Below are positions 35,913 to 46,315 of a DNA stretch of 64,000 nucleotides, piece after piece; the stretch's first letter is position 1; each line of letters opens with the position of its first letter. The notes below the pieces were generated by a model. The model was not told where the DNA came from. It was given only the letters and a program-made list of their open reading frames with translations, and ran no database searches. Source of the DNA: Vibrio mimicus CAIM 602 (GTDB lineage: Bacteria; Pseudomonadota; Gammaproteobacteria; Enterobacterales; Vibrionaceae); contig NZ_AOMO01000016.1 in the NCBI RefSeq assembly GCF_000338875.1, positions 1 through 64,000 of the forward strand, read 5' to 3'. Position numbers and translations under genes: made by a program.

Positions 35913-35928
35913 ACGCAAACGTTTTCCT
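35913..35928. promoter_or_regulatory. PurR operator between upp and purM
   Basis: ACGCAAACGTTTTCCT matches the PurR consensus ACGCAAACGTTTNCNT over its length. It lies 64 nt before purM and 88 nt from the upp start, so one site could repress both, as the two genes share the purine/pyrimidine nucleotide theme. Confidence 0.88.
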
Positions 35929-35991
35929 TTTTGTTTTAAGCCCTGTAGAATAGCGCCGTTTTCATATCCAACTAGACCGAGGAACTTCCCC

Positions 35992-37032
35992 GTGAGCGGT
36001 AATAATCCATCTCTCAGCTATAAAGATGCAGGTGTCGATATTGATGCAGGTAATGCACTCGTTGAACGAATTAAAGGCGCAGTGAAGCGCACCCGTCGCC
36101 CTGAAGTTATGGGTGGCCTAGGTGGTTTTGGCGCACTGTGTGAGCTGCCAACCAAATACAAACACCCAGTTTTAGTCTCTGGTACAGACGGCGTAGGTAC
36201 CAAACTGCGTCTCGCACTGGATATGAAAAAACATGACACCATCGGTATCGATCTCGTCGCTATGTGCGTTAACGATCTGATTGTTCAAGGCGCTGAGCCG
36301 CTGTTTTTCCTCGATTATTACGCGACTGGCAAGCTGGATGTGGATACCGCAGCCGAAGTCATTTCCGGCATTGCCGATGGCTGTTTGCAAGCAGGTTGTG
36401 CGCTGATTGGAGGCGAAACTGCTGAAATGCCAGGAATGTACGAAGGTGAAGACTACGACGTTGCAGGCTTTTGTGTTGGCGTTGTTGAAAAAGAAGAGAT
36501 CATCGACGGCAGCAAAGTACAAGTGGGTGACGCACTAATTGCGGTTGGCTCTAGCGGCCCTCACTCCAACGGTTACTCGCTGGTACGTAAGATTTTAGAA
36601 GTCTCTAAAGCCGATAAGAATGAGCTTTTAGCAGGCAAAACCATTGGTGAGCACTTACTCGCACCGACCAAGATTTACATCAAGTCAGGCTTAAAGCTGA
36701 TTGCTGAACACGATATTCACGCAATCTCTCACATTACTGGTGGTGGTTTCTGGGAAAACATTCCACGCGTACTGCCTGAAGGTACTAAAGCGGTGATCGA
36801 TGGTAAGAGCTGGGAATGGCCAGTAATTTTCCAATGGCTACAAGAAAAAGGTAACGTGACCACTCACGAAATGTACCGTACTTTCAACTGTGGTGTAGGT
36901 TTGATCATTGCTCTGCCAAAAGATCAAGCAGATGCAGCCGTCGCTCTACTCCAAGCGGAAGGCGAAAATGCATGGGTGATCGGCGAAATCGCAGCAGCTA
37001 ATAGCAACGAAGCACAGGTAGAGATCAACTAA
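35992..37032 (+). CDS. purM: Phosphoribosylformylglycinamidine cyclo-ligase (AIR synthetase)
   Basis: A 346-residue enzyme, the fifth step of purine synthesis (FGAM plus ATP to AIR). Motifs: [26 protein letters not shown] and [14 protein letters not shown]. It starts with GTG after GAGGAA. It is followed by purN after 2 nt, so the pair is one operon under the PurR box. Confidence 0.97.
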   Translation: MSGNNPSLSYKDAGVDIDAGNALVERIKGAVKRTRRPEVMGGLGGFGALCELPTKYKHPVLVSGTDGVGTKLRLALDMKKHDTIGIDLVAMCVNDLIVQGAEPLFFLDYYATGKLDVDTAAEVISGIADGCLQAGCALIGGETAEMPGMYEGEDYDVAGFCVGVVEKEEIIDGSKVQVGDALIAVGSSGPHSNGYSLVRKILEVSKADKNELLAGKTIGEHLLAPTKIYIKSGLKLIAEHDIHAISHITGGGFWENIPRVLPEGTKAVIDGKSWEWPVIFQWLQEKGNVTTHEMYRTFNCGVGLIIALPKDQADAAVALLQAEGENAWVIGEIAAANSNEAQVEIN

Positions 37033-37034
37033 GC

Positions 37035-37673
37035 ATGAAGAGTATTGTTGTTTTAATTTCGGGAAACGGAACCAACCTGCAAGCGATCATTGATGCTTGT
37101 GAAACCAGTATTCAAGATGGCAAAGTGACGGCTGTGTTTTCCAATAAAGCAACAGCTTACGGTTTAGAACGCGCAAAACAGGCTGGCGCAGCCGCCTGTT
37201 TTATTGATCCCAAAGCTTACGAAACTCGTGATGCCTTTGATTCTGCATTGATGGAGCAGATGGATAAATTTTCACCTGACTTAGTGGTGCTCGCAGGTTA
37301 CATGCGCATCCTCAGTAGTGAATTTGTTCGCCATTATCTGGGTCGAATGATCAATATCCACCCTTCGTTATTGCCAAAGTATCCAGGGCTAAACACTTAT
37401 CAACGTGCTATCCACGCCGGTGATGAAGAACATGGTACGAGCGTACATTTCGTTACTGAACAGTTGGATGGTGGACCAGTGATTCTGCAGGCAAAAGTAC
37501 CTATTTTCGAAGAAGATAGTGTCGATGAGCTGACAGCTCGCGTGCAAGATCAAGAGCATCGCATCTACCCGCTTGTCGTGAAATGGTTCGTTGAAGGGCG
37601 CTTAGAAATGAAAGAAAGCAAAGCTTATCTTGATGGTGAAGCGCTCGGGATGCATGGCTACGCTACAGAATAA
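37035..37673 (+). CDS. purN: Phosphoribosylglycinamide formyltransferase
   Basis: A 212-residue enzyme that transfers a formyl group from 10-formyl-THF to GAR (third step of purine synthesis). The catalytic motif is NIHPSLLPKYPGLNTYQRAI, and the second is GTSVHFVTEQLDGGP. It is coupled to purM and followed by a terminator. Confidence 0.97.
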   Translation: MKSIVVLISGNGTNLQAIIDACETSIQDGKVTAVFSNKATAYGLERAKQAGAAACFIDPKAYETRDAFDSALMEQMDKFSPDLVVLAGYMRILSSEFVRHYLGRMINIHPSLLPKYPGLNTYQRAIHAGDEEHGTSVHFVTEQLDGGPVILQAKVPIFEEDSVDELTARVQDQEHRIYPLVVKWFVEGRLEMKESKAYLDGEALGMHGYATE

Positions 37674-37689
37674 TGGCAAATCGAAAAAT

Positions 37690-37718
37690 GGTTGAAATCA
37701 TTCAACCCTTTCTTTTTG
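37690..37718 (+). terminator. Terminator of purMN
   Basis: GGTTGAA-ATCA-TTCAACC is followed by CTTTCTTTTTG, 16 nt after the purN stop. Confidence 0.82.
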
Positions 37719-37730
37719 TATCACGCCTAT

Positions 37731-37764
37731 CCCCAAATTACTTGGAGTTACAAGTAGTTTGGGG
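37731..37764. repeat. Inverted-repeat element between purN and the amidotransferase gene
   Basis: CCCCAAATTACTTG (37731-37744) pairs with CAAGTAGTTTGGGG (37751-37764), 13 of 14 positions, around a 6-nt loop. No U run follows on either side. It resembles short palindromic extragenic elements found in many Vibrio genomes; that is recall, not a search. Confidence 0.6.
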
Positions 37765-37771
37765 ATATAAC

Positions 37772-38617
37772 TTAGTCGAGTGGTTGGGTTGGAGCCTGAC
37801 ATCCGGGTCGGCCCGGTGCAAAATCCACATCCGCCAACAAATGTGCATTATCTTCGACCAATTCTCCAAAATGGAAAAACGCGAATTGACCCGGCTTCAT
37901 GCGCTGCCAAGTTTCATTCCCCGTTAACGGCTGAGTAGCAATCACCGACACCACATCATTGGGCGTCGTCTCTTCTTGGAAATTGATTTCGACATCTTCA
38001 TCGAGTAATGCGGCATGGCCAAATGGCGCTCGACGGGTTATCCAATACAAATGATTGGTGCAATACGCCATCACATATTCGCCATTGGACAGCAGCATAT
38101 TGAACACACCTAACGGACGAAGTGAGTCACAGCACTGCGCGACATAGCGCAACATTTCTGACCAATCTTGCGGCCCTTCTGGGTATTTCTGTTCCATCTG
38201 GTTTAGTAGCCAACAAAACGCCCATTCACTGTCAGTTTGTCCTACCGGGCGATGACGTCCGGTCGCTAGATCTTGATAGCCAGTCAGCTGCCCATTATGC
38301 GCAAAGGTCCAATAATGCCCCCAAAGCTCACGGGTAAAGGGATGGGTATTCTCTAAACTCACCCCGCCGCGATTGGCTTGGCGAATATGGCTGATCACTG
38401 CGCAGCTTTTTATTGGGTACTGCTGCACTAATTCAGCGATTTTAGACTGGCTACTGGGATTTGGGTCTTTAAATGTGCGAAAGCCTTTGCCTTCGTAAAA
38501 AGCGATCCCCCAGCCATCACGATGCGGGCCAGTTCTTCCGCCACGTTGCATCAAGCCGGTGAAACTAAAACAGATATCGGTTGGAACATTCGCGCTCATG
38601 CCGAGCAATTCACACAT
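37772..38617 (-). CDS. Class II glutamine amidotransferase, YafJ-like
   Basis: A 281-residue protein with the N-terminal nucleophile Cys2 (MCELLGMSANVPTD) and the Ntn-hydrolase pattern HIRQANRGGVSLENTHPF and FAHNGQL. It is like E. coli YafJ but longer by about 25 residues at the C-terminus (NAHLLADVDFAPGRPG). Substrate is unknown for this family branch. It is 65 nt after gmhA and convergent to purMN. Confidence 0.88.
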   Translation of the reverse strand: MCELLGMSANVPTDICFSFTGLMQRGGRTGPHRDGWGIAFYEGKGFRTFKDPNPSSQSKIAELVQQYPIKSCAVISHIRQANRGGVSLENTHPFTRELWGHYWTFAHNGQLTGYQDLATGRHRPVGQTDSEWAFCWLLNQMEQKYPEGPQDWSEMLRYVAQCCDSLRPLGVFNMLLSNGEYVMAYCTNHLYWITRRAPFGHAALLDEDVEINFQEETTPNDVVSVIATQPLTGNETWQRMKPGQFAFFHFGELVEDNAHLLADVDFAPGRPGCQAPTQPLD

Positions 38618-38646
38618 GGTTTAAACCACTCCTTACTTAAACCAAT

Positions 38647-38669
38647 CGCCCGGCCGTAATGGCCGGGCG
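38647..38669 (-). terminator. Hairpin between gmhA and the amidotransferase gene
   Basis: CGCCCGGCC/GGCCGGGCG with a 5-nt loop, 13 nt after the gmhA stop. On the minus strand it is followed by ATTGGTTTAAG, a poor U run, so termination may be partial. Confidence 0.55.
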
Positions 38670-38682
38670 TATCAAGCGTACC

Positions 38683-39258
38683 TTAGGCCATCTCTTTCTC
38701 AATCAATTGAATGATGATATGGATGATCTTGATGTGCACTTCTTGAATACGATCTGCGTAACCAAAATGTGGAACACGGATTTCGACATCCGCTAGACCT
38801 GCCATTTTGCCGCCATCTTTACCGGTCAAAGCGATAGTTTTCATGCCTTTTGCTTTCGCCGCATCAATCGCTTTTAGGATGTTGCCTGAGTTACCAGAAG
38901 TAGACAAACCAAACAACACATCACCTTTGGCACCTACAGCTTCAACATAGCGAGAGAACACGTACTCGTAGCCAAAATCATTACTTACACAAGACAGGTG
39001 GCTTGGATCTGAAATCGCAATACCAGGATAACCAGGGCGGTTTTCACGGTAACGGCCTGTTAATTCCTCAGCAAAGTGCATGGCATCACAGTGTGAACCA
39101 CCATTACCACAAGAAAGCACTTTTCCACCTTGCTTGAATGAATCAGCAATCAGCTTAGCCGCCGCTTCAATTTGTGCGATATTGCGATCATCGCTCAAGA
39201 ATTTCTGCAAAACGTCAGCCGCTTCGGTCAGTTCACTTCTAATTAAATCCTGGTACAT
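38683..39258 (-). CDS. gmhA: Sedoheptulose 7-phosphate isomerase (phosphoheptose isomerase)
   Basis: A 191-residue SIS-domain enzyme for the first step of heptose synthesis for lipopolysaccharide inner core. Motifs: [20 protein letters not shown] (substrate binding and catalytic Glu), [16 protein letters not shown] and [20 protein letters not shown] (catalytic His). Length is normal. Confidence 0.96.
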   Translation of the reverse strand: MYQDLIRSELTEAADVLQKFLSDDRNIAQIEAAAKLIADSFKQGGKVLSCGNGGSHCDAMHFAEELTGRYRENRPGYPGIAISDPSHLSCVSNDFGYEYVFSRYVEAVGAKGDVLFGLSTSGNSGNILKAIDAAKAKGMKTIALTGKDGGKMAGLADVEIRVPHFGYADRIQEVHIKIIHIIIQLIEKEMA

Positions 39259-39469
39259 GAGGCATCTCTCTTATTGATTATTTGTTATCCGAACCGAGCG
39301 CTCTTGGCACTTCTATTCAGTATCCACCTGAGTTTACCCAAACAAGCTGAGCTGTCGATAGCCAAACAACAAGATTTACTCCTAGTTGGCAAATCCTTTC
39401 CATTCATAACACTCAAAAACAAGATTAGAGGTATTACTCTAGTCAGATCACTTTCGCACAAAATGTTGT

Positions 39470-39517
39470 TTTACATTTCGTTAATACTTTGGTTACACTT
39501 TAACTGGTTAGACCACT
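39470..39517 (+). promoter_or_regulatory. fadE promoter with FadR-like operator
   Basis: TTTACA (39470-39475) and TACACT (39494-39499) are 18 nt apart, a plausible sigma-70 promoter. The sequence AACTGGTTAGACCACT (39502-39517) fits the FadR pattern (CTGGTNNGAC with dyad TGGT/ACCA) and covers the expected transcription start, the right place for repression released by long-chain acyl-CoA. The rest of the 326-bp gap from gmhA shows no gene. Confidence 0.65.
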
Positions 39518-39584
39518 AAACTTAGAATCGCCGTATTCGTATTAGATGACAGAAGAATGCAGGTCTGAAAAAGGATAAAACTGT

Positions 39585-42029
39585 ATGGAAATCTTGCTCT
39601 CTACCTCTATCGTGCTCTTGATACTGGGTGCTTGCCTGTATCAAAGAACATCACTCTTTACTTCACTGGCTGCACTGACCTTTACCATGCTAGCCCTATC
39701 ACTGTTCGGTCCTTTCGGATTTTTCAGTTGGGCACTCTATCTTGCTGCTGTGGCCGTGCTTTGCGTCCCTTCCATTCGTCAATCTTTGATAAGTGGTAAG
39801 GCTTTGGCTGTATTTAAAAAAGTACTGCCAGCGATGTCGCAGACCGAGAAAGAAGCTTTGGAAGCTGGAACCGTGTGGTGGGAAGCAGAGCTATTTAAAG
39901 GCAAACCAGACTGGAAAAAACTGCATACGATCCCTGCACCAAAACTGAGTGCGGAAGAGCAAGCCTTCCTTGATGGCCCTGTAAATGAAGCGTGTGCTAT
40001 GGTCAACGATTACCAAGTCACTCACGAGTTGGCCGACCTACCACCTGAAATTTGGACTTTCCTCAAAGAGAAAAAATTCTTCGCCATGATCATCAAAAAG
40101 CAATATGGCGGCTTAGAATTCTCTGCGTATGCACAATCGCTTGTTCTGCAAAAACTGACTGGGGTTTCTAGTGTACTTTCCTCCACTGTCGGCGTGCCTA
40201 ACTCACTGGGCCCCGGTGAATTGTTACAACACTACGGTACAGAAGAGCAAAAAAACTACTACCTACCTCGTTTGGCAGAAGGTAAAGAAATCCCTTGTTT
40301 TGCCCTGACCAGCCCAGAAGCTGGCTCTGATGCAGGTTCAATCCCCGATTTCGGTGTGGTGTGTAAAGGCCAATGGGAAGGTAAAGAAGTTCTGGGCATG
40401 CGCCTGACGTGGAACAAGCGTTACATTACACTCGCGCCTGTTGCTACCGTACTTGGGCTTGCTTTTAAACTGCGTGATCCGGAAGGATTACTGGGCGAGA
40501 AAGAAGATCTCGGCATCACCTGTGCTTTAATCCCGACTCATCTCAAAGGCGTGGAAATTGGCAATCGTCATTTCCCTCTGAACGTTCCATTCCAAAATGG
40601 TCCAACCCGCGCGAAAGATCTGTTTGTTCCACTCGATTTCATCATCGGTGGTCCGAAAATGGCGGGACAAGGTTGGCGTATGTTAGTGGAATGTCTGTCC
40701 GTTGGACGAGGCATTACCCTGCCTTCCAACTCAACAGGCGGAATTAAATCAGCTGCATTGGCCACTGGTGCTTATACACGAATTCGTCGCCAATTTAAGC
40801 AGCCTATTGGTCAGATGGAAGGGATTGAAGAGCCTTTAGCGCGCCTAGCAGGCAACGCTTATGTGATGGATGCTGCAAGCAATCTTACCGTCGCGGGTAT
40901 TGATTTAGGTGAAAAACCTTCGGTAATCTCCGCCATTGTGAAGTATCACTGCACCCATCGTGGACAACGTTCGATCATTGATGCAATGGACATCGTCGGC
41001 GGTAAAGGCATCTGTTTAGGCCCCGCTAACTTCTTGGCTCGTGGCTATCAAGGTGCTCCGATCGCTATCACAGTGGAAGGTGCAAACATTCTGACTCGTT
41101 CGATGATCATCTTTGGTCAAGGTGCTATTCGCTGCCATCCTTATGTGCTTAAAGAGATGGAAGCGGCTTATAGCCCAAATTCTGATGCAGTTGAAAAATT
41201 CGATATGGCCTTGGCAGGTCACGTCGGCTTTGTGTTAAGTAACCTAGTTCGCAGCTTATGGTTAGGCTTGACCGATGGTTACGGCTCTCAAGCTCCGACT
41301 CGTGATGCCACTAAACGTTACTATCAGCAGCTCAATCGTTACAGTGCGAATCTTGCCCTACTAGCCGATGTTTCAATGGCTGTCCTTGGTGGTTCTTTGA
41401 AACGTAAAGAGCGTTTATCGGCTCGTTTAGGTGATATTCTCAGCCAGCTTTACTTAAGCTCTGCGACCTTGAAACGCTTTGAAAACGATGGTCGTCCGGT
41501 AGAGGATCTCCCTCTGGTACATTGGGGATTGCAAGACAGCTTACGTCAAACCGAAATTGCGATTGATGAATTCTTAGCGAACTTCCCTAATCGCTTTATT
41601 GGCCGTGCACTGCGTTTGATCATCATGCCATTTGGCCGAGTACGTAAAGCACCAAGCGATAAGCTAGACAGCAAACTCGCAAAAATCCTGCAAACACCGA
41701 GCGCAACCCGTTCAAGAATTGGTCGTAACCAGTACTTAACGCCTAGTGATCACAACCCTGCTGGTAAAGTAGAACAAGCGTTAACGGTGATTTTGCAAGC
41801 TGAACCTCTGTTCGACAAAGTGTGCAAAGCGCTTAATCAACGTCGCCCCTTCACAGGGCTCGACGAAGTGGCAAAACTGGGATTGGAAGCCAAAGTACTC
41901 ACCATCCAAGAGGCGGCATTGTTGAGTGAAGCTGAAGCACATCGTCTCTACACCATTAATGTGGATGACTTTGCACCACAAGAGTTGGCCGCGAAAAAAC
42001 GCTCACAACGTAAAACGGAAGTTGCTTAG
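39585..42029 (+). CDS. fadE: Acyl-CoA dehydrogenase FadE
   Basis: An 814-residue flavoenzyme, the first step of beta-oxidation. Hydrophobic N-terminal segments (residues about 5-60) suggest membrane attachment as in E. coli FadE. The catalytic core includes [18 protein letters not shown], the substrate and FAD region [14 protein letters not shown], and [20 protein letters not shown]. The length equals E. coli FadE. A FadR-like site lies upstream. Confidence 0.95.
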   Translation: MEILLSTSIVLLILGACLYQRTSLFTSLAALTFTMLALSLFGPFGFFSWALYLAAVAVLCVPSIRQSLISGKALAVFKKVLPAMSQTEKEALEAGTVWWEAELFKGKPDWKKLHTIPAPKLSAEEQAFLDGPVNEACAMVNDYQVTHELADLPPEIWTFLKEKKFFAMIIKKQYGGLEFSAYAQSLVLQKLTGVSSVLSSTVGVPNSLGPGELLQHYGTEEQKNYYLPRLAEGKEIPCFALTSPEAGSDAGSIPDFGVVCKGQWEGKEVLGMRLTWNKRYITLAPVATVLGLAFKLRDPEGLLGEKEDLGITCALIPTHLKGVEIGNRHFPLNVPFQNGPTRAKDLFVPLDFIIGGPKMAGQGWRMLVECLSVGRGITLPSNSTGGIKSAALATGAYTRIRRQFKQPIGQMEGIEEPLARLAGNAYVMDAASNLTVAGIDLGEKPSVISAIVKYHCTHRGQRSIIDAMDIVGGKGICLGPANFLARGYQGAPIAITVEGANILTRSMIIFGQGAIRCHPYVLKEMEAAYSPNSDAVEKFDMALAGHVGFVLSNLVRSLWLGLTDGYGSQAPTRDATKRYYQQLNRYSANLALLADVSMAVLGGSLKRKERLSARLGDILSQLYLSSATLKRFENDGRPVEDLPLVHWGLQDSLRQTEIAIDEFLANFPNRFIGRALRLIIMPFGRVRKAPSDKLDSKLAKILQTPSATRSRIGRNQYLTPSDHNPAGKVEQALTVILQAEPLFDKVCKALNQRRPFTGLDEVAKLGLEAKVLTIQEAALLSEAEAHRLYTINVDDFAPQELAAKKRSQRKTEVA

Positions 42030-42060
42030 CTCATTCGCATCAATTCACGCTGTTAAAAAC

Positions 42061-42088
42061 AAAAAGGGAGACAAGTGTCTCCCTTTTT
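42061..42088. terminator. Bidirectional terminator between fadE and the TIGR03503 gene
   Basis: AAAAAGGGAGACA-AG-TGTCTCCCTTTTT is a perfect palindrome between two convergent genes, with A and T runs on either side. Confidence 0.92.
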
Positions 42089-42133
42089 AACTTTGTGCCT
42101 AGTGCTTTTGGTGCTACTGACTACTGGTGATAA

Positions 42134-43390
42134 TCACTTGCCTTTCTTAGGCATATTCAATTGCATTTCAGGCTGCGCCGCTTTTTTCATCTTGATTTTG
42201 CGTAATACAAACCACACCACCAACGCCAAAATCAAAACAACCACATTACCGATGATGATGTACATCATATTGCGGCTGCGCTGCTCTTCACGCATCTGAA
42301 TCATCAGTTGCTCTTGTTCCTGTTTAAGACGCAGCGCCTCTTCCTCTTCCTGAATTCGGCGAACTTCCGCAATGTTTAACTCATCGACCACGCTATAAGT
42401 CTGATCACCAATTGGGAAATAGAGTTCACGTTGAGAAGCCAATTCGGTAGCCCAAACTTTACCGTCCCATGAATAGTTACCAAATTCGCCATCATAGGGA
42501 ATGGGTAACTTCGCAGTCAGCGACTCTTTACCAGCTTGAGCTTCGGCAAGATAGTCATCCTGATAAGGATGGCGGTGACGAATATGCGCCAACAACGACC
42601 CCGGTTGGATCATTCCTTGCTCACCGGTAAAAATTACCTGATGTGGCGTTCCAGCGACTCGAGATTGAATAAAAGTAGTAGAAATCGGCGTTGGATAAAC
42701 CAAAACCTCTTGCTCTTGCGCACGTAAGAAAACCCCGTTGCCAGAGGTAATGCGTACTCGATATTTGCCAGGCTCAATCCCCATGTTTAAAGAAACGGTG
42801 AAAACACCGTCTCCGGGCTTTTCATCAAGCAAAGTACCATCATCAGCAAACTCGCCCAGCACTTCAGGGATTGGGCGCGCTTCTTTCGCCAAAGAATCTT
42901 CATTTTCCACAAACTTGGTAAACGTCACTTTGAGATTCACTCGATCGAGAAAATCACGCAGCAACAGAGGTTTGCCGTCCGAAGTTAAACGCGCGGTAAA
43001 TTTAAGCTCTTCCCCCTGAAAAACACGGCTGGGAAAGACATCCGTTGTGAGTTGAAGGTTGGAGATAAGTTTGATGTTGTTTTTTGGGGTAACTTTACCA
43101 ATCGCCTGCCAAGGTCCGGGCATAGGGTTGTCTATCGAGATGATGTCCATCGACGATTCTTGGTACCAACGAACATTGTCAGGATTTCGCCATTGATAAT
43201 ATTTGGTACCATCGGGGCGAACCAACACCACAGGCTGAGACTCTTTTTCGCGGTAAATAACAAACGTGATTTGCGAGATCGTCGGATCAACTCGAAAGCG
43301 GTTATCGAGGAGCGACATGGACGACTCCTGCGCCGCTAAGCAACTCAAGCTAATCAAACATCCCACTATCGCCGCGAGAATCCTCACCAT
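42134..43390 (-). CDS. TIGR03503-family membrane protein
   Basis: A 418-residue protein with signal peptide (MVRILAAIVGCLISLSCLAAQ), a large periplasmic part containing Ig-like patterns (PGKYRVRITSGNGVFLR; GVFTVSLNMGIEPG), then a coiled-coil-like Glu/Gln-rich stretch (RRIQEEEEALRLKQEQEQLM), one transmembrane helix (MMYIIIGNVVVLILALVVWF) and a basic cytoplasmic tail. This matches an uncharacterised family of Vibrio/Shewanella-type bacteria. Its function is not known. It is 8 nt after dnaQ, possibly cotranscribed. Confidence 0.75.
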   Translation of the reverse strand: MVRILAAIVGCLISLSCLAAQESSMSLLDNRFRVDPTISQITFVIYREKESQPVVLVRPDGTKYYQWRNPDNVRWYQESSMDIISIDNPMPGPWQAIGKVTPKNNIKLISNLQLTTDVFPSRVFQGEELKFTARLTSDGKPLLLRDFLDRVNLKVTFTKFVENEDSLAKEARPIPEVLGEFADDGTLLDEKPGDGVFTVSLNMGIEPGKYRVRITSGNGVFLRAQEQEVLVYPTPISTTFIQSRVAGTPHQVIFTGEQGMIQPGSLLAHIRHRHPYQDDYLAEAQAGKESLTAKLPIPYDGEFGNYSWDGKVWATELASQRELYFPIGDQTYSVVDELNIAEVRRIQEEEEALRLKQEQEQLMIQMREEQRSRNMMYIIIGNVVVLILALVVWFVLRKIKMKKAAQPEMQLNMPKKGK

Positions 43391-43398
43391 AACAACTC

Positions 43399-44142
43399 CT
43401 AATTACGCCAGAGGCAATTGCCACTTTTTGCGACTAAATCCAAACGATCTTGGTGTGCTTGTAATTCATCGGCGCTAGCGTGCAAAACCTTTAGCGCTTT
43501 TCGCTCTGAGCGCGAACGTTTTAACGATTCTGCGTCCAATTCACCACTATTTTGCGTTGCGGCTGAAAATTGCAGTGAAGTCTGCCCACCGGTCATCAAC
43601 AGATAAACGTCAGCCAGAATCTCCGCATCGAGCAATGCCCCGTGGAGCGTTCGGTGTGAGTTATCTATCCCGTAACGTTCACATAAGATATCTAAGTTAT
43701 TGCGTTTACCGGGAAATATCCGCTTGGCCATCGCCAAGGTATCGGTAACTTTGCAAAAATCTGTGGTTTTAACCACCGAGCCGCCGAGTTTGGCAAATTC
43801 ATAATCCATGAAGCCGACGTCGAACGGCGCGTTGTGGGCGACCAGCTCAGCACCTTTGATGAAGTCTAGAAATTCATCATGAACATCTTTGTACTCTGGT
43901 TTATCACGCAAAAATTCATCGGTAATACCGTGAACTTCAATCGCTTCTAACTGAATCTCTCGATCCGGTTTCAAATAGACATGGAAATGTCGCCCGGTGA
44001 GTTTACGGTTGATGATTTCGACAGCACCGATTTCAATAATTCGATGCCCTTCGTAATGTGGGCCGCCTTCGCGGTTCATACCTGTGGTTTCGGTATCGAG
44101 CACCACTATGCGTTGGTATTCTGCATTGTTGCTAGTATTCAT
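43399..44142 (-). CDS. dnaQ: DNA polymerase III epsilon subunit (proofreading exonuclease)
   Basis: A 247-residue 3'-5' exonuclease with DEDDh motifs: D16 and E18 in VLDTETTGMN, HNAPFDVGFMDYE, and HRTLHGALLDAEILADVY. The Lys/Arg-rich C-terminal tail binds the alpha subunit. It is divergent from rnhA across a 56-nt gap, the classic arrangement. Confidence 0.96.
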   Translation of the reverse strand: MNTSNNAEYQRIVVLDTETTGMNREGGPHYEGHRIIEIGAVEIINRKLTGRHFHVYLKPDREIQLEAIEVHGITDEFLRDKPEYKDVHDEFLDFIKGAELVAHNAPFDVGFMDYEFAKLGGSVVKTTDFCKVTDTLAMAKRIFPGKRNNLDILCERYGIDNSHRTLHGALLDAEILADVYLLMTGGQTSLQFSAATQNSGELDAESLKRSRSERKALKVLHASADELQAHQDRLDLVAKSGNCLWRN

Positions 44143-44198
44143 TAGGATATCTATGTCAGACTATGCCAATTCTTTGCGTGACCCAATAGTATCAAATC

Positions 44199-44669
44199 AT
44201 GAACAAACAGGTGGAAATTTTCACTGATGGATCTTGCCTCGGCAATCCTGGGCCTGGTGGCTACGGTGTGGTAATGCGCTATAAACAGGTGGAAAAAACG
44301 CTTGCCCGTGGCTATCGCCTCACCACCAACAACCGGATGGAAATGCTCGCCGCCGTGGTTGCGTTACAAACGCTCAAAGAACCCTGCCGAGTAATTCTTA
44401 CCACAGATAGCCAATACGTACGCCAAGGGATTACTCAGTGGATCCACAACTGGAAGCTGCGTGGCTGGAAAACAGCCGACAAAAAGCCCGTCAAAAATGC
44501 TGACCTGTGGCAAGCTCTGGATCGTGAAACTGCACGTCATCAAGTGGAATGGCGCTGGGTTAAAGGCCACGCGGGTCATCGCGAAAACGAAATGTGTGAC
44601 GAACTTGCACGTCAAGCCGCTGAAAACCCAACCGAAGACGATACTGGCTATCAACCAGAAGCCAAATAG
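44199..44669 (+). CDS. rnhA: Ribonuclease HI
   Basis: A 156-residue enzyme that degrades RNA in RNA-DNA hybrids. The four metal ligands are visible: D10 ([15 protein letters not shown]), E48 (NNRMEMLA), D70 (TTDSQYV) and a late Asp in [16 protein letters not shown]. It is a full-length RNase HI and would back up the broken rnhB downstream. Confidence 0.97.
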   Translation: MNKQVEIFTDGSCLGNPGPGGYGVVMRYKQVEKTLARGYRLTTNNRMEMLAAVVALQTLKEPCRVILTTDSQYVRQGITQWIHNWKLRGWKTADKKPVKNADLWQALDRETARHQVEWRWVKGHAGHRENEMCDELARQAAENPTEDDTGYQPEAK

Positions 44670-44701
44670 CTCTGCACTAAAGCCCAGACTCACTCAGACA
44701 T

Positions 44702-44727
44702 ACCGCAGTCTCACGACTGCGGTTTGC
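44702..44727. terminator. Hairpin shared by rnhA and yafS ends
   Basis: ACCGCAGTC-TCAC-GACTGCGGT (44702-44723) overlaps the yafS stop codon and is 33 nt after the rnhA stop. It is followed by TTGCTATT on the plus strand, a weak U run. Confidence 0.6.
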
Positions 44728-45448
44728 TATTCACTCGATAATTAACCCCAACAGGCGATAGTCTGCGCTTCAAACGCCACTTAGAGCGAATGGGTTTAAG
44801 TGGACACGTTCGCTTCCGCGCCACAATAAAGTAAAGGCTGCCAAACGCCGTGCTAGATTCTCCTATGCCATTTTCTAACCAAGTCCAGAAAGGGCGATAT
44901 TTTTGCATTGGGAAAAGCGCATACTGGTCACACTCAACCACTTGGTAGTTGAGCACCCCAAGCCAGTCTTTGATGCGATTGGGAGTAAACATGCGCCCAC
45001 TCCACGGCAAGTTATTTTTGCGCCAAGGCATCAGGCTCGCTAAACCAATAAAACTGATCGGATTAAAGCCGGTGACAATTACATAACCATCATCAATCAA
45101 CACACGGTCAACTTCACGTAATAAACGGTGGGGATCGTTACTGTAATCGAGCTGATGCGCCAGAATTGCTACATCAATGCTCTTTTCCAAAAATGGCAGT
45201 TCATACTTATCCGCAATCACCGTGTGCAGAGGATTTTCAATATCAAGATGCACTTGGTGTTGAATATTGCAGGTACAACTGGCAAGCTCACAGCTCAGAC
45301 CGCCGAGCTTTAACATGTGGTAACCAAATAATTTTGGACACCATTCGTCTAAACGGGTCTGGATAGACTCACTCACCCATTCGCCATTTTTCAGTTGCGA
45401 CCATGAGTGTGGATTTTCAAGCGCTTTATCACTGCGTGCTGGTTTCAT
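44711..45448 (-). CDS. YafS-like SAM-dependent methyltransferase
   Basis: A 245-residue class I methyltransferase-like protein ([20 protein letters not shown] and [20 protein letters not shown] are the post-I motifs). The SAM-binding loop is weak. It is divergent from gloB and next to rnhA-dnaQ, the same order as yafS in E. coli. Substrate unknown. Confidence is in the family, not in an activity. Confidence 0.85.
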   Translation of the reverse strand: MKPARSDKALENPHSWSQLKNGEWVSESIQTRLDEWCPKLFGYHMLKLGGLSCELASCTCNIQHQVHLDIENPLHTVIADKYELPFLEKSIDVAILAHQLDYSNDPHRLLREVDRVLIDDGYVIVTGFNPISFIGLASLMPWRKNNLPWSGRMFTPNRIKDWLGVLNYQVVECDQYALFPMQKYRPFWTWLENGIGESSTAFGSLYFIVARKRTCPLKPIRSKWRLKRRLSPVGVNYRVNSKPQS

Positions 45449-45485
45449 TGCTCACCCGCTTCATCAAGGTAACCGGAGACAACTC

Positions 45486-46244
45486 ATGTTACAGATCAAA
45501 AGCATACCCGCATTTAACGACAATTACATCTGGCTGATCCAAAATAGCGATCGTGATTGTGCCGTCGTTGATCCGGGTACTGCCGAACCTGTTCTCGCCT
45601 ATATCAAACAGCATGATTTGAACTTAAAGGCCATCTTAATTACTCATCATCATCATGACCATATTGGTGGTGTTGCTGAACTCGTTCATCAATTTCCACA
45701 TACTCATGTTGTGGGGCCTGCTCATGAGCCAATTCCAACACTCACCCATCCGGTTGAAGATGGTGATCAAATCGAACTGTTTGATGAACGTTTTCTGGTT
45801 TTAGGCTTACCTGGACACACTCTTGGACATATAGGTTATGTAGGTGACGGCAAGCTGTTTTGTGGTGATGTGTTGTTCTCAGCCGGTTGTGGGCGTGTTT
45901 TTGAAGGCACGATGCAACAGATGTTCTCTTCACTTAATAAACTCCTCACCTTGCCTGAAGAAACTCTCATTTATAGCGCGCACGAATACACGGCTTCCAA
46001 TGTCGCTTTTGCGCTGGCTGTAGAGCCAGAAAATGAACAGTTGCATATTTATCGAGAAGAAGTGAGTCGTTTACGCGCCCAGAATCAACCGACTTTACCT
46101 TCAACACTGGCGCGAGAAAAATGGATAAATCCCTTTTTGCGCACCCAAGAGCCAAGTGTGATTCGTTCTGTCGCTAACCGAGTGTCAACTCTGGATCCGC
46201 TCACAATATTTACTGCATTGCGCGAATGGAAGAATGATTTTTGA
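45486..46244 (+). CDS. gloB: Hydroxyacylglutathione hydrolase (glyoxalase II)
   Basis: A 252-residue metallo-beta-lactamase-fold enzyme that hydrolyses S-lactoylglutathione, completing methylglyoxal detoxification. The metal motif [11 protein letters not shown] is present with later ligands ([24 protein letters not shown], and SAHEYT). Length is normal. Confidence 0.96.
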   Translation: MLQIKSIPAFNDNYIWLIQNSDRDCAVVDPGTAEPVLAYIKQHDLNLKAILITHHHHDHIGGVAELVHQFPHTHVVGPAHEPIPTLTHPVEDGDQIELFDERFLVLGLPGHTLGHIGYVGDGKLFCGDVLFSAGCGRVFEGTMQQMFSSLNKLLTLPEETLIYSAHEYTASNVAFALAVEPENEQLHIYREEVSRLRAQNQPTLPSTLAREKWINPFLRTQEPSVIRSVANRVSTLDPLTIFTALREWKNDF

Positions 46245-46315
46245 CTTTTGTCGCTTGTCACCAAGATAAAGTGGAAAGTATTATCAGCAGCCATGAAGAA
46301 TAAGGGCTGTGTTAC

